From NCBI GenBank assembly GCA_910585065.1, contig CAJUCG010000146.1, positions 1 to 8,982 of the forward strand: a DNA stretch of 8,982 nt, in the 5' to 3' direction. Shown here one piece after another: positions 1 to 7,414 of this stretch. The notes beneath the pieces are model-generated. The model did not search any database and was not told the DNA's origin. It saw only the letters and a program-made list of their open reading frames with translations. How positions within the stretch are numbered: the stretch's first letter is position 1; each line of letters begins with the position of its first letter. The position numbers and the translations under genes were made by a program. This DNA is from an uncultured Lachnospiraceae bacterium (GTDB taxonomy: Bacteria > Bacillota > Clostridia > Lachnospirales > Lachnospiraceae).

Positions 1-1425
1 GTATTGTTTCTTGCCACGGCTCTCGGTGTATTTCAGATTAAATATGACGACTTAGCCATACTTTCTGTAATTGGATGCTTCTGCACCTTCGGACCAACCA
101 TTCTGCAAAAAACAGGGATGCCCGTCGGACCCATGCGCTACATCAGCGTGCTGGCGGTTGGATTTATCATTATGCTTTTGGGCGGGAATTCCGCCATTGG
201 CATTTACATGACCTATGGTCTTGCCATGCTTTTTAGCTGTATGTTTTTCGACAAAAAATTTACGTTTCGAATTGCTGTGATCAGCTATTTTTTTCTTCTG
301 ATCTCGCTCTATCTGCGCTCACAAAATGTGCAGCAAATTGAGTATCCCACCAATACAGAATGGTTTTTGACCCGCTCAGCCGGATTTACTATCGAACATA
401 TTGTAATGAGTGTCGTCTTTGTAAAAATTGCTGGAGCCTCAAGGAGCCTGCTCGAAAGCCTTCACAATGCCGAGCAGGTGGCAAGTGTTGTCGCAACCTG
501 CGGAAATATTTCCTCCGAGTTAGTATCCATGACAAAGCAGCTTGCCCTACATATGACAGAATCCCGCAGAGCAAACGAATCCATCGTAAATTGCGCAAAA
601 GATACGACAAAGGACTGCAGCGCAAGCCTGCTTCATGTCAATTCCATGCAGGACTCGGTCGGGGAGATGGCAAAATCCATCGGGGTAATTGATGAGCGGA
701 CAAAGGAGATGCTGGATATTTCAGACAATATTTGTAATCAAATGGAAAACTATGTGAATTTGATGGAACATACAGTTTCCGGTATGCGCGATATTGAAAA
801 CACGGCAAATCTTACAGAAAAATCGATTCAGGATCTGGAAAATGTAATCGGGGAGATCTCCAAATTTGCCGGGGAGATCTCAGATATTACGGCACAAACC
901 AATATGCTTGCACTAAACGCTTCAATTGAAGCAGCGCGCGCCGGAGATCAGGGCAGGGGATTTTCTGTTGTTGCCGAACAGATCCGCGTGCTTGCAGAGA
1001 ATTCTAAAAATGCCAGTTCCTCCATCAAATCAATAACAAACAATGTGTTAAATATGTTAGGGGAAGTCAAGCAGTCCAACACAAAAAATCTTACCTCAGT
1101 GGACGCAGGAATTACGCAGATTGCAAATGCGGGAGAAAAAGCGCGGGCACTCGGAAATCTTTTATCGGATTCCCGCAAAAAGACAGAACAGATTGCCGAT
1201 AGCAGCAGCCAAACCAGGCAACACAGTGAAAAAGTATTACATATGGCAGAGGAAACAGCGGATCTGGTACAAAATTCTTTAAACTGCGCGGACTCCATTG
1301 TCGGTGAAGCAAAGAGTCAAGAGCAGATCACGGGCAGAACAGAAAAAACTTTTTCCAGTGTGAAACAATTTGCAGAAGATTTGTATCAATTAAGTCAGTT
1401 TGACAGAAAGGAAGAAAAAAGATGA
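1..1425 (+). CDS. Methyl-accepting chemotaxis-type signalling protein with polytopic membrane N-terminus (5' partial)
   Basis: The reading frame is open from the first base, so the gene probably starts upstream; a TTG at 4 is in frame but has no visible ribosome binding site because the window begins there. Numbering from that TTG gives 473 residues. Residues 1-145 are very hydrophobic, with about five or six membrane segments (roughly 1-10, 17-35, 46-62, 64-82, 88-104, 124-143) and short loops, so no large extracytoplasmic ligand domain is seen. From about 150 to 465 the protein is a long helical coiled coil. The MCP hairpin tip is unmistakable at 294-334, with QTNMLALNASIEAARAG and then GRGFSVVAEQIRVLAE, the CheA/CheW contact region. 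Both arms are about 150-160 residues, roughly 22 heptads each, and no clear HAMP domain is seen. There is no CheR-binding pentapeptide at the C-terminus, which ends in charged residues. The stop overlaps the next start (ATGA). Known of family: such tips control a CheA kinase. The input sensed is unknown; the membrane domain may respond to the bilayer or a small hydrophobic signal (inference). Confidence 0.9.
   Translation, partial: VLFLATALGVFQIKYDDLAILSVIGCFCTFGPTILQKTGMPVGPMRYISVLAVGFIIMLLGGNSAIGIYMTYGLAMLFSCMFFDKKFTFRIAVISYFFLLISLYLRSQNVQQIEYPTNTEWFLTRSAGFTIEHIVMSVVFVKIAGASRSLLESLHNAEQVASVVATCGNISSELVSMTKQLALHMTESRRANESIVNCAKDTTKDCSASLLHVNSMQDSVGEMAKSIGVIDERTKEMLDISDNICNQMENYVNLMEHTVSGMRDIENTANLTEKSIQDLENVIGEISKFAGEISDITAQTNMLALNASIEAARAGDQGRGFSVVAEQIRVLAENSKNASSSIKSITNNVLNMLGEVKQSNTKNLTSVDAGITQIANAGEKARALGNLLSDSRKKTEQIADSSSQTRQHSEKVLHMAEETADLVQNSLNCADSIVGEAKSQEQITGRTEKTFSSVKQFAEDLYQLSQFDRKEEKR
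1407..1414 (+). promoter_or_regulatory. Ribosome binding site of the yhhN-family gene, inside the MCP gene
   Basis: The purine run AAAGGAAG lies 7 bases before the ATG at 1422 and is within the last codons of the chemotaxis gene. Together with the ATGA stop/start overlap it supports translational coupling of the two genes and fixes the start of the second. Confidence 0.7.
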
Positions 1426-2108
1426 ATAGCAAGAGATATCTGATATTTGAAGGTTTTATGCTCGTCTCTTTAACCGGGTTAATTGCCTCATTTCAAAATG
1501 GTTTTTCCTATGGAACCATAGCATTTAAAACTTTTGCCAGTCTGTGCTTTGTCCTCGCAGGACTCTGCGGATATTTTATTACAAAGGGAAAGGAAAATTT
1601 TTCCAAAAAGATGTTAATAGCTTTTTTTTGTTCCATGTTCGGAGATATTTTTCTCGCGCTGGATACAAACCAGGGAATTCTCTTTATCCTTGGTGTTTTA
1701 AGTTTTGCCGCTGCTCATGTTCTGTTTTCCACAGCTTTCTGCCGCTTATCGCCAATCTCCAAAAAAGATATCGCCCTAACCGGAGCAGTCTTTTGTGCCC
1801 TTATGCTTCTGCTTTTTCTCGGTTCCTTTGATTTTCAGGGACTTTTGCCTGTGTTGATCGGATACGCCGCGATAATTTCTTTTATGATGGTAAAATCGGT
1901 TTCCTTAAAAAATTGCCGATGGCCAGGAGAGTGCGCCACTATGCTTATTATGGCGGGCGGCGTACTGTTCCTGCTATCGGATATCATATTGCTCTTTTGG
2001 CTATTTGGCATTGGAACGCCAAAGGAAGTGCAGTCACTTAATTGGGTTGTTTATTACTTGGCACAGGGATGTCTCTCCGCATCCTTAAATAAACTTTCTG
2101 AGGACTAG
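1422..2108 (+). CDS. YhhN/TMEM86-family membrane protein, lysoplasmalogenase-like
   Basis: A 228-residue integral membrane protein with about eight hydrophobic segments. Family-type motifs are visible: GDIFLAL at 74-80, a phenylalanine/glycine-rich stretch ending in AH at 88-99, GGVLFLLSD at 179-187, and YYLAQ at 211-215 near the C-terminus. These match the YhhN (TMEM86) family, whose studied animal members hydrolyse the vinyl-ether bond of lysoplasmalogens. The conserved aspartates D75 and D187 lie in or next to membrane segments and are the likely catalytic residues (inference from conservation). The length is typical for the family. Plasmalogens are common in anaerobic clostridia, so the substrate is plausible, but bacterial YhhN proteins are little studied and the activity is not proven by sequence. 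The gene begins inside the stop codon of the chemotaxis-type gene with its own ribosome binding site, so the two are almost certainly co-transcribed. No strong terminator follows; only a 5-base stem overlaps the stop codon. Confidence 0.82.
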   Translation: MNSKRYLIFEGFMLVSLTGLIASFQNGFSYGTIAFKTFASLCFVLAGLCGYFITKGKENFSKKMLIAFFCSMFGDIFLALDTNQGILFILGVLSFAAAHVLFSTAFCRLSPISKKDIALTGAVFCALMLLLFLGSFDFQGLLPVLIGYAAIISFMMVKSVSLKNCRWPGECATMLIMAGGVLFLLSDIILLFWLFGIGTPKEVQSLNWVVYYLAQGCLSASLNKLSED

Positions 2109-2164
2109 GAAGCTTTCTCCTATACACTTTAATCTGAAGTCCGCTCCCTGTAGGTGATGCCAAG
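2109..2164. other. Convergent intergenic gap without a clear terminator
   Basis: The + strand block and the - strand block end 56 bases apart. Only weak inverted repeats are seen: TAGGA/TCCTA at 2106-2122 around the + strand stop, and ACTT/AAGT around 2126-2140. Neither has a GC-rich stem plus U-run. The stretch 2122-2136 repeats, with one mismatch, the C-terminal coding bases 2189-2203 of the neighbouring - strand gene. Confidence 0.5.
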
Positions 2165-2962
2165 CTATTTCGCAATCACGACCTTTCCATACACTTCAAT
2201 CTGGCTGAGTGCCGGGAATGGTGACGGGTCGTCCGCCTTGATCAACCGGCAGAATGTCAGACTTGTGATTTCTCTTGCCGCAAAAGTAAGAATATGTGCG
2301 CGGGAACTTTTTTCCAGAGAAAAAGTTTCGCTGCTGCCATCCGAAAAATCAACGGAAACTTCCCGCCACCAATTATCATGTGGAAAATCAGCACGCGTGT
2401 AAAGTACAATCTTATCCGTCTTAATCCGCCTGCCAAAATCCACAGTCATCGCTGCATCATCCTGCCGATTAATTCCCCAGGAGGCATAGGGCCACTCGCC
2501 ATGGGAAAGATTTGCCCGCACACCATCAATCGCGTTTTTCGCCGCAAAGACTGCCTCACCGCGCGTTTCAACATTCGCGCTTGCGTGCGGATAGCACGGC
2601 ACATCACGGTGCTGGTCGGCAGGATTTAGGGCAAGATTTCGGTATGCCGAAACCTCGTCCGGTCTTGCTGTTTCCACATAGAGATAATGCCTGTCACCAG
2701 AAAATACCTTTGGTGAATAGCTGATACGCTTCTCGCCAAACGGGATAATGTACGAAACATCGTCTGTAACATAGACAAACGCCGCTCCTATTGCGTCATC
2801 CACCTGCCAGTTCAGGTGGATATTTTTTTCGGAGGAGGAAAGTAAAATCTGATCGCCCTCCTCATATGTATGCATTACTACTAAATCAGTGAAATCCTCC
2901 CCGCTGCTCTGCGCGATAATCTTTCCGTCTTTGTCAATTACTTGTAATGTTAATTTGCTCAT
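2165..2962 (-). CDS. Hypothetical protein with C-terminal discoidin (F5/8 type C)-like carbohydrate-binding domain, no signal peptide
   Basis: A 265-residue soluble protein in two parts. Residues 1-105 are beta-rich and unassigned (it opens MSKLTLQVIDKDGK). Residues about 107-260 look like a discoidin/F5/8 type C beta-sandwich: NLALNP at the entry, AVFAAKNAIDG at 137-147, a tryptophan-rich stretch (HGEWPYASWG, 154-163), AMTVDFG at 171-177, KIVLYTRADFPHDNWW at 184-199 and the closing strand SQIEVYG at 253-259. In this fold the loops usually bind sugars or other surface ligands. There is no signal peptide, membrane segment or sorting motif, so it should be cytoplasmic, unusual for a discoidin domain. 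No catalytic domain is attached. The start is supported by AGAGGGG 7 bases upstream (around 2969-2976). It lies 141 bases after the ABC exporter genes and has its own candidate promoter, so it need not share their function. The fold call is moderately confident; the role is unknown. Confidence 0.75.
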   Translation of the reverse strand: MSKLTLQVIDKDGKIIAQSSGEDFTDLVVMHTYEEGDQILLSSSEKNIHLNWQVDDAIGAAFVYVTDDVSYIIPFGEKRISYSPKVFSGDRHYLYVETARPDEVSAYRNLALNPADQHRDVPCYPHASANVETRGEAVFAAKNAIDGVRANLSHGEWPYASWGINRQDDAAMTVDFGRRIKTDKIVLYTRADFPHDNWWREVSVDFSDGSSETFSLEKSSRAHILTFAAREITSLTFCRLIKADDPSPFPALSQIEVYGKVVIAK

Positions 2963-3040
2963 TTTTTTGCCCCTCTTTCTTCTTTGCCACAGCTCTTGCA
3001 GCTATATCCTTCCTCTTTCCTATTTATAACTTTTACAAAA

Positions 3041-3049
3041 ATTATATCA
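3041..3049 (-). promoter_or_regulatory. Candidate extended -10 promoter for the discoidin-like gene
   Basis: Read on the - strand the bases are TGATATAAT: a perfect TATAAT (3041-3046) preceded by TGN (3047-3049), the extended -10 form that can work with a poor -35. No good TTGACA-like box is found 16-18 bases upstream. Transcription would begin near 3034, giving a leader of about 70 bases before the ATG at 2962. This is a prediction from motif match and position. Confidence 0.5.
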
Positions 3050-3103
3050 CCAGCATAACTTTTTAAGGCATCAGCATCATTGCTTTCCCAAACCTTTCAC
3101 CCC

Positions 3104-4912
3104 CTATTCAAACTGCGAGGCATACAACTGATAATAAAACCCTCTTTTTTCCATTAGTTCTTCATGGGTTCCCTGCTCCACCACATTCCCGTGATCGACC
3201 ACCAAGATCCGGTCAGCGTGCTGAATGGTTGAGAGTCTATGCGCGATAACAAAACAGGTCTTGCCCGCCATCAAATGCCGCATTGCCTTCTGGATACGGA
3301 TTTCTGTGCGCGTATCCACATTGGAAGTCGCCTCGTCCAAAATCAGCATTTTCGCGTCCAACAACATTGCGCGTGCAATGGTTAAAAGCTGTTTTTGTCC
3401 TTTTGAAATATTCACTCCATTTTCACTCAGCATGGTCTGATAGCCCTCCGGCAGGCGCATAATATAAGAATGAATATGTGCTGCTTTCGCGGCGGCGACT
3501 ACTTCCTCCATTGTCGCATCCTCCTTGCCGTAAGCGATATTGTCAAAAATTGTCCCGCCAAATACCCAGGTATCCTGCAATACCATCGCGTAGGCACGGC
3601 GCAGACTTGCCCTGGTCAAATCGCGGTTTTCATGCCTGTCCACATAAATTCCCCCTGCGTCCACATCGTAAAAGCGCATCAGCAGATTGATAATCGTTGT
3701 TTTTCCCGCACCCGTCGAACCGACAATAGCAATCATACTTCCCGCCTTTGCGGTCATATAGAGATTTTTGATAATCATCTGCTCCCTTGTATAGCCAAAG
3801 GATACTCCCTTAATCTCCACATTTCCGCACACCTGTTCTAATGATATAGCTTCCCTGCTATCCCCTGGCTCGGAATCTTCATTCAGCAGCTTAAACACCC
3901 GCTCCGCCGCTGCTAACGCAGACTGCAACTCGCTGATAATATTTGCCGCCTCGTTGATAGGTCCCGAAAATTTGCGCGAGTAAAGCACAAAGGAGGAAAT
4001 ATTTCCCAATGTTAAATTTCCGAGTAAATATAAAATCGCCCCAAAAACGGTGACAAGTGCCAGAGAAATATTGTTGATAAAATTGACGGTTGGTCCGACT
4101 AGACAACTGTAATAATCTGCTGTATAATATGCATCCACCGCTTCTCTATTCACCAGATCAAAACGCCCCGTCACTATCTCCTCTCGCGCATACGCGCTGA
4201 TGGTCTTCTGTCCGCTTACCATCTCCTCCACAAAACCATTCATTTCCCCAAGTTTTACGGAGCGCGTCCGAAAAAGAGGTCTAGTTTTCCCCGCCATATA
4301 TTTTGTGTAGAAAATCGACATCGGGATTGTGATCACCATAACTAGAATTAGTTTTGGCTCGATCGATACCATCATAATAAAGGAGCCGACCACGGTAATC
4401 ACACTTGCACAGATCTGGACGAGATCCGTTGAGAGTGAAGTGTTGATCACATCGATATCATAGGAAACCCGGCTGATAATATCGCCGGATAAATGCGTGT
4501 CAAAATATCCGACGGGCAGCGAAAGCAATTTGTGGAACACATCATCGCGCATCTGTCTTGCCATCTTGCGGCTGATATTTTGCATTACCACGGAGAGCAG
4601 ATAGGAAAAGAGCGAGGAAAAAATGTAAAAAATTACCATTAACCCCGCATAATAAAATACAGTATCAAAATCGACGGCATCCTTTCCGGGTTCGATCGCA
4701 TCAATCGCGCGACCGGATAATTTTGGACCGATAAGTGCCAAAAGATTACTGCTTATCATAAGAAATATTGCAAGCAGTAAAAATAAGCGATAGCGGCTTA
4801 AATAACTCCACAGACCAAACAGCGCGCCTCTTACATCCTTTGGTTTGTGTCCCTCTTTCCTTCCCGCATTCTCCACATTAAATTGTTTTGCACTTCCAAT
4901 TCCGCCCGCCAT
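3104..4912 (-). CDS. ABC exporter half-transporter, subunit carrying the catalytic ATP site
   Basis: A 602-residue type I ABC exporter half: membrane domain (about 40-330, six segments) fused to a nucleotide-binding domain (about 365-600). Visible motifs: A-loop tyrosine Y374, Walker A GSTGAGKT at 398-405, Q-loop Q446, Walker B MLILDEATS with catalytic Glu E527, and H-loop H558. The signature is degenerate, ISKGQ at 502-506 in place of LSGGQ. The first 38 residues are a cytoplasmic tail rich in Gly, Lys and polar residues with KPKDVRG, common in the second subunit of such clostridial pairs. The start ATG lies 20 bases after the upstream half-transporter's stop; the AAGGAGG (4925-4931) is 12 bases from it, rather long, but no other in-frame start is closer. 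It resembles the BmrCD/LmrCD/TM287-288 kind of heterodimer. The substrate cannot be read from sequence; drug, lipid or peptide export are all possible. Confidence 0.92.
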   Translation of the reverse strand: MAGGIGSAKQFNVENAGRKEGHKPKDVRGALFGLWSYLSRYRLFLLLAIFLMISSNLLALIGPKLSGRAIDAIEPGKDAVDFDTVFYYAGLMVIFYIFSSLFSYLLSVVMQNISRKMARQMRDDVFHKLLSLPVGYFDTHLSGDIISRVSYDIDVINTSLSTDLVQICASVITVVGSFIMMVSIEPKLILVMVITIPMSIFYTKYMAGKTRPLFRTRSVKLGEMNGFVEEMVSGQKTISAYAREEIVTGRFDLVNREAVDAYYTADYYSCLVGPTVNFINNISLALVTVFGAILYLLGNLTLGNISSFVLYSRKFSGPINEAANIISELQSALAAAERVFKLLNEDSEPGDSREAISLEQVCGNVEIKGVSFGYTREQMIIKNLYMTAKAGSMIAIVGSTGAGKTTIINLLMRFYDVDAGGIYVDRHENRDLTRASLRRAYAMVLQDTWVFGGTIFDNIAYGKEDATMEEVVAAAKAAHIHSYIMRLPEGYQTMLSENGVNISKGQKQLLTIARAMLLDAKMLILDEATSNVDTRTEIRIQKAMRHLMAGKTCFVIAHRLSTIQHADRILVVDHGNVVEQGTHEELMEKRGFYYQLYASQFE

Positions 4913-4924
4913 AGCACTTTTTCG

Positions 4925-4931
4925 CCTCCTT
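4925..4931 (-). promoter_or_regulatory. Ribosome binding site of the second ABC gene
   Basis: A strong AAGGAGG sits just before the stop codon of the upstream ABC gene (TAA at 4933-4935) ends its influence, 12 bases from the ATG at 4912. The close packing of stop and ribosome binding site supports co-transcription and probably coupled translation of the two subunits. The spacing is longer than the usual 5-9 bases. Confidence 0.7.
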
Positions 4932-4932
4932 T

Positions 4933-6684
4933 TTAACCTATTTGGCTCCCCATCTGTACCTGATAGATTTCCCGATAAATTTCACAGTCCTTTAACAGTT
5001 CTTCATGGTTTCCATACCCGATTGGCTTCCCTTCATCCAAGACCAAAATATGGTCAAGATTCATCAGGGAACTAACGCGCTGCGCAACCATAACAATGGT
5101 ACTTTCCTTATAATGCGCCCGGATCGCCTGGCGCAGTTTTGCATCCGTCTTATAGTCGAGTGCGGAGGAAGAATCATCAAATACAAGAATCTCCGGATTT
5201 CCGGAAAGCGCGCGCGCAATCAGCAGACGCTGTTTTTGTCCGCCGGAAAGATTCGCACCCCCAATTGCAGCTTCGCAGGAGAATCCTCCCTCCTTTTCCA
5301 TAATAAAATCGTAGGCGCACGCATCTTTTGCCGCGCGCACCATATCCTGTTCGCCAATTTCCCGCCCAAAACAGATATTTTCCATCAAAGTATCATTAAA
5401 TACGGTGTCATTCTGAAATACCACTGCGAATTTTTCTCTTAATTTCTGCGGGGAATAACTTCTTACATCACGCCCGTCCACGCACACTCTACCCTCGTTC
5501 ACATCGTAAAAGCGCATCATCAAATTGATGATCGTCGATTTTCCGCTTCCCGTCGCGCCCAAAATCCCAAGGCTTTCTCCTGGCATAATCTTAAAATTGA
5601 TATCTTTTAGGCAGAGCTTTTCCTCCCCGCCGCTCTTCGCATGATAGCCGAATGAAACATGGGAAAATTCGATACATGATATGGGATTTTTCGCAGTCTC
5701 TCGCCCTCCATTATCTTCTTTTTCTTCCCACACTAAAAGCTCGTCCTTTAAATCAAGCACGAGTCCAATGCGATCCGCACTCGCCGCCGCCTTAGAAATA
5801 TCCACAAAAACGCGCGTGATCGACATCATTGCATTTAAGATCATAGTAAAATAAGAAAGAAAAGCTACAATTCCTCCGGGTCTAGAATCCCCTGCATTTA
5901 CGCGGTACGCGCCGACTACGACAATGGCGGTCAGCCCAAGGTTTAAGATCAGATTCATCATCGGACCGGAGAGTGCCATGGTAATTCCCGCCCTAAATTC
6001 ATTTTCAGCGAGTTCTCTATTTTTTCCCTGAAACCTGCCATACTCATAATCCGTCTTGGAAAGTGCTTTGACCACCCGGATTCCGCTGATATTTTCACGC
6101 ATCACGCGAACAACATCATCCACGGACTGGGAAACTTTCGTGTAGAGAGGAATACCCTTTTTGGAAACATGATAAACCAGCACGGTAAGCAGCGGAAGTG
6201 TCGATATTAAAACAAGCGTCAGAACAGGTTCCAGGGTAAAAGTAATCAAGATCCCGCCCATCAAAATAATCGGGGCGCGCACACCGATGCGCTGAGCCCG
6301 CCCGATCATTGAATGCACATTGTAGCTGTCGGCTGTCAGGCGCGAAATCAGCGAGGGAATTCCAAGCGCGTCCGTCTGATTGCCGGAAAGGTACATAATC
6401 TTGTGAAACAGATCATGCCGTACCGTCTCGATCACATCCCTTGCCACTTTCGATGCCATACGATTTGCCTTGATATTAAGAAGTCTTGCCGCCACCGCAA
6501 GAGCAGCCATCGCCACGCCCCACAAAAGTACGGGCGAGATACGACCAAGCGGCACCACATGATCGAGTATGTAGGCCAGCACCCAGGGCAGACCCAGATC
6601 AGCGAATGTGCCAAGCACTTTTATCAGAAAGCCGCGCAGCATTCCTATACGATAAGGTTTGAGATAATGAAGAATGGTCTTCAT
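4933..6684 (-). CDS. ABC exporter half-transporter, subunit carrying the degenerate ATP site
   Basis: A 583-residue type I ABC exporter half: membrane domain (about 14-300) followed by a nucleotide-binding domain (about 335-580). Motifs: A-loop Y347, Walker A GATGSGKST at 376-384, Q-loop Q424, and an intact signature LSGGQ at 479-483. Two catalytic positions are changed: the residue after the Walker B aspartate is Asp (FDDSSSALD, D504) instead of Glu, and the H-loop histidine is Gln (VAQRVSS, Q535). This subunit should bind ATP but hydrolyse it poorly at its own Walker site. Its intact LSGGQ completes the active site of the partner encoded next (20-base gap). The start is supported by GAAAGGGG 8 bases before the ATG. 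Upstream is a 79-base gap after xpt holding only an A/T-rich possible -10 (TAAAAT on the - strand, 6722-6727) with a poor -35, so a promoter here is possible but weak. Substrate unknown. Confidence 0.92.
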   Translation of the reverse strand: MKTILHYLKPYRIGMLRGFLIKVLGTFADLGLPWVLAYILDHVVPLGRISPVLLWGVAMAALAVAARLLNIKANRMASKVARDVIETVRHDLFHKIMYLSGNQTDALGIPSLISRLTADSYNVHSMIGRAQRIGVRAPIILMGGILITFTLEPVLTLVLISTLPLLTVLVYHVSKKGIPLYTKVSQSVDDVVRVMRENISGIRVVKALSKTDYEYGRFQGKNRELAENEFRAGITMALSGPMMNLILNLGLTAIVVVGAYRVNAGDSRPGGIVAFLSYFTMILNAMMSITRVFVDISKAAASADRIGLVLDLKDELLVWEEKEDNGGRETAKNPISCIEFSHVSFGYHAKSGGEEKLCLKDINFKIMPGESLGILGATGSGKSTIINLMMRFYDVNEGRVCVDGRDVRSYSPQKLREKFAVVFQNDTVFNDTLMENICFGREIGEQDMVRAAKDACAYDFIMEKEGGFSCEAAIGGANLSGGQKQRLLIARALSGNPEILVFDDSSSALDYKTDAKLRQAIRAHYKESTIVMVAQRVSSLMNLDHILVLDEGKPIGYGNHEELLKDCEIYREIYQVQMGSQIG

Positions 6685-6763
6685 TCTGCATTCCCCTTTC
6701 TAAATTTCTCTGTCTGTTATTATTTTATTTCCACTTTTGCGCAGTTTAAAAGGACTCCCGCCT

Positions 6764-7345
6764 TTACTCTCCGCGAAAAAGGATTTCGCCGGTCTTTTCA
6801 TTCATGCCATCCACAATGGCTAAGGATTCCAGGCGCAGACCCATCTCACGGATCACTTCTCCGCCGGATTGAAAGCCCTTTTCAACCACGATCCCAACGC
6901 CCGCAATCTGCGCTCCCGCGCTGGCAGCAATCTCAATCAATCCCAAAAGTGCGCAGCCGTTCGCCAAAAAATCATCGATCAATAATACCTTGTCCTGTGG
7001 ATTCAGAAATTTTTTTGACACAATCACATCATAAGTTCTCTTATGTGTATAGGATTCAATCTGCGTCGAATATACTTCTCCATCAATATTTACACTCTGA
7101 CTTTTTTTGGCAAAAACTACCGGAACATGGAAATATTGCGCTGCAATACAGGCAATTCCAATGCCCGATGCTTCAACTGTCAGAATCTTTGTAATTTCCG
7201 TATCCGCAAAACGCTGTTTAAATTCTTTTCCGATCTCGTTTAACAGTTCAATGTCCATCTGGTGATTTAAAAAGCTGTCCACTTTTAGGACTTTCCCCGA
7301 CTTTATCACTCCGTCCTTTCGGATGCGGTCAAATAATATCTGCAT
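6764..7345 (-). CDS. xpt: Xanthine phosphoribosyltransferase
   Basis: This 193-residue enzyme transfers phosphoribose from PRPP to xanthine (and possibly guanine) to make XMP, in purine salvage in the cytoplasm. Length and order match Bacillus subtilis Xpt (194 aa): N-terminal KVDSFLNHQMD at 21-31, EASGIG at 58-63, PVVFAKK at 75-81, the PRPP loop VLLIDDFLANG at 120-130, and GVGIVVEKGFQ at 149-159. The frame stays open upstream to an ATG at 7456, but those 37 extra codons read through a strong hairpin, have no ribosome binding site and resemble nothing in the family. The ATG at 7343-7345, with GAGGGGAGA just before it, is the start. The hairpin ends only 16-26 bases upstream, leaving no room for a promoter between, so expression must come by passing that hairpin. 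No guanine riboswitch, which controls xpt in Bacillus, is seen in the 122-base leader. It follows serA and precedes the ABC exporter genes. Confidence 0.93.
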   Translation of the reverse strand: MQILFDRIRKDGVIKSGKVLKVDSFLNHQMDIELLNEIGKEFKQRFADTEITKILTVEASGIGIACIAAQYFHVPVVFAKKSQSVNIDGEVYSTQIESYTHKRTYDVIVSKKFLNPQDKVLLIDDFLANGCALLGLIEIAASAGAQIAGVGIVVEKGFQSGGEVIREMGLRLESLAIVDGMNEKTGEILFRGE

Positions 7346-7370
7346 TCTCCCCTCTTTTCTGCATTCCTGC

Positions 7371-7414
7371 GGTAAAAAGGAAAACTGCCATCTCTGGCAG
7401 CCTTCCTTTTTACC
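7371..7414 (-). terminator. Strong hairpin between serA and xpt: terminator or xpt leader attenuator
   Basis: On the - strand the sequence folds into a continuous 20-base-pair stem: GGTAAAAAGGAA pairs with TTCCTTTTTACC, two G-U pairs follow, then CTGCCA pairs with TGGCAG around a GAGA (GNRA-type) tetraloop. The upper GC-rich stem followed by TTTTCCTTTTT and preceded by an A-run is the usual form of an intrinsic terminator. Outer bases add further pairing (CTGT with GCAG, GCA with TGC), so the imperfect fold spans 7361-7424. On the + strand the two G-U pairs become A-C mismatches, so the structure is better on the - strand transcript, in agreement with gene direction. It begins about 45 bases after the serA stop and ends just before the xpt ribosome binding site. 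It may end serA mRNA with partial read-through, or be a regulated attenuator for xpt. Confidence 0.75.

Noticed and set aside
849..881. Exact 12-base direct repeat, 21 bases apart, in the chemotaxis gene
   Set aside because: The spacing is one coiled-coil heptad (GEIS...GEIS). It is explained by the repetitive helix rather than by a regulatory or mobile element, though it may be a recent heptad-scale similarity.
6751..6766. Possible hairpin after the xpt stop (AAAGG/CCTTT on the - strand)
   Set aside because: Only five base pairs, mostly A-U, with a 7-base loop; not convincing as a terminator, so xpt and the exporter genes may be co-transcribed.
6313..7194. Open + strand frame of 293 codons across the ABC gene start, the gap and xpt
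   Set aside because: It lies opposite two well-supported - strand genes, its protein is rich in His, Arg and Ser with no recognisable motif, and no ribosome binding site stands out. It is an antisense shadow.
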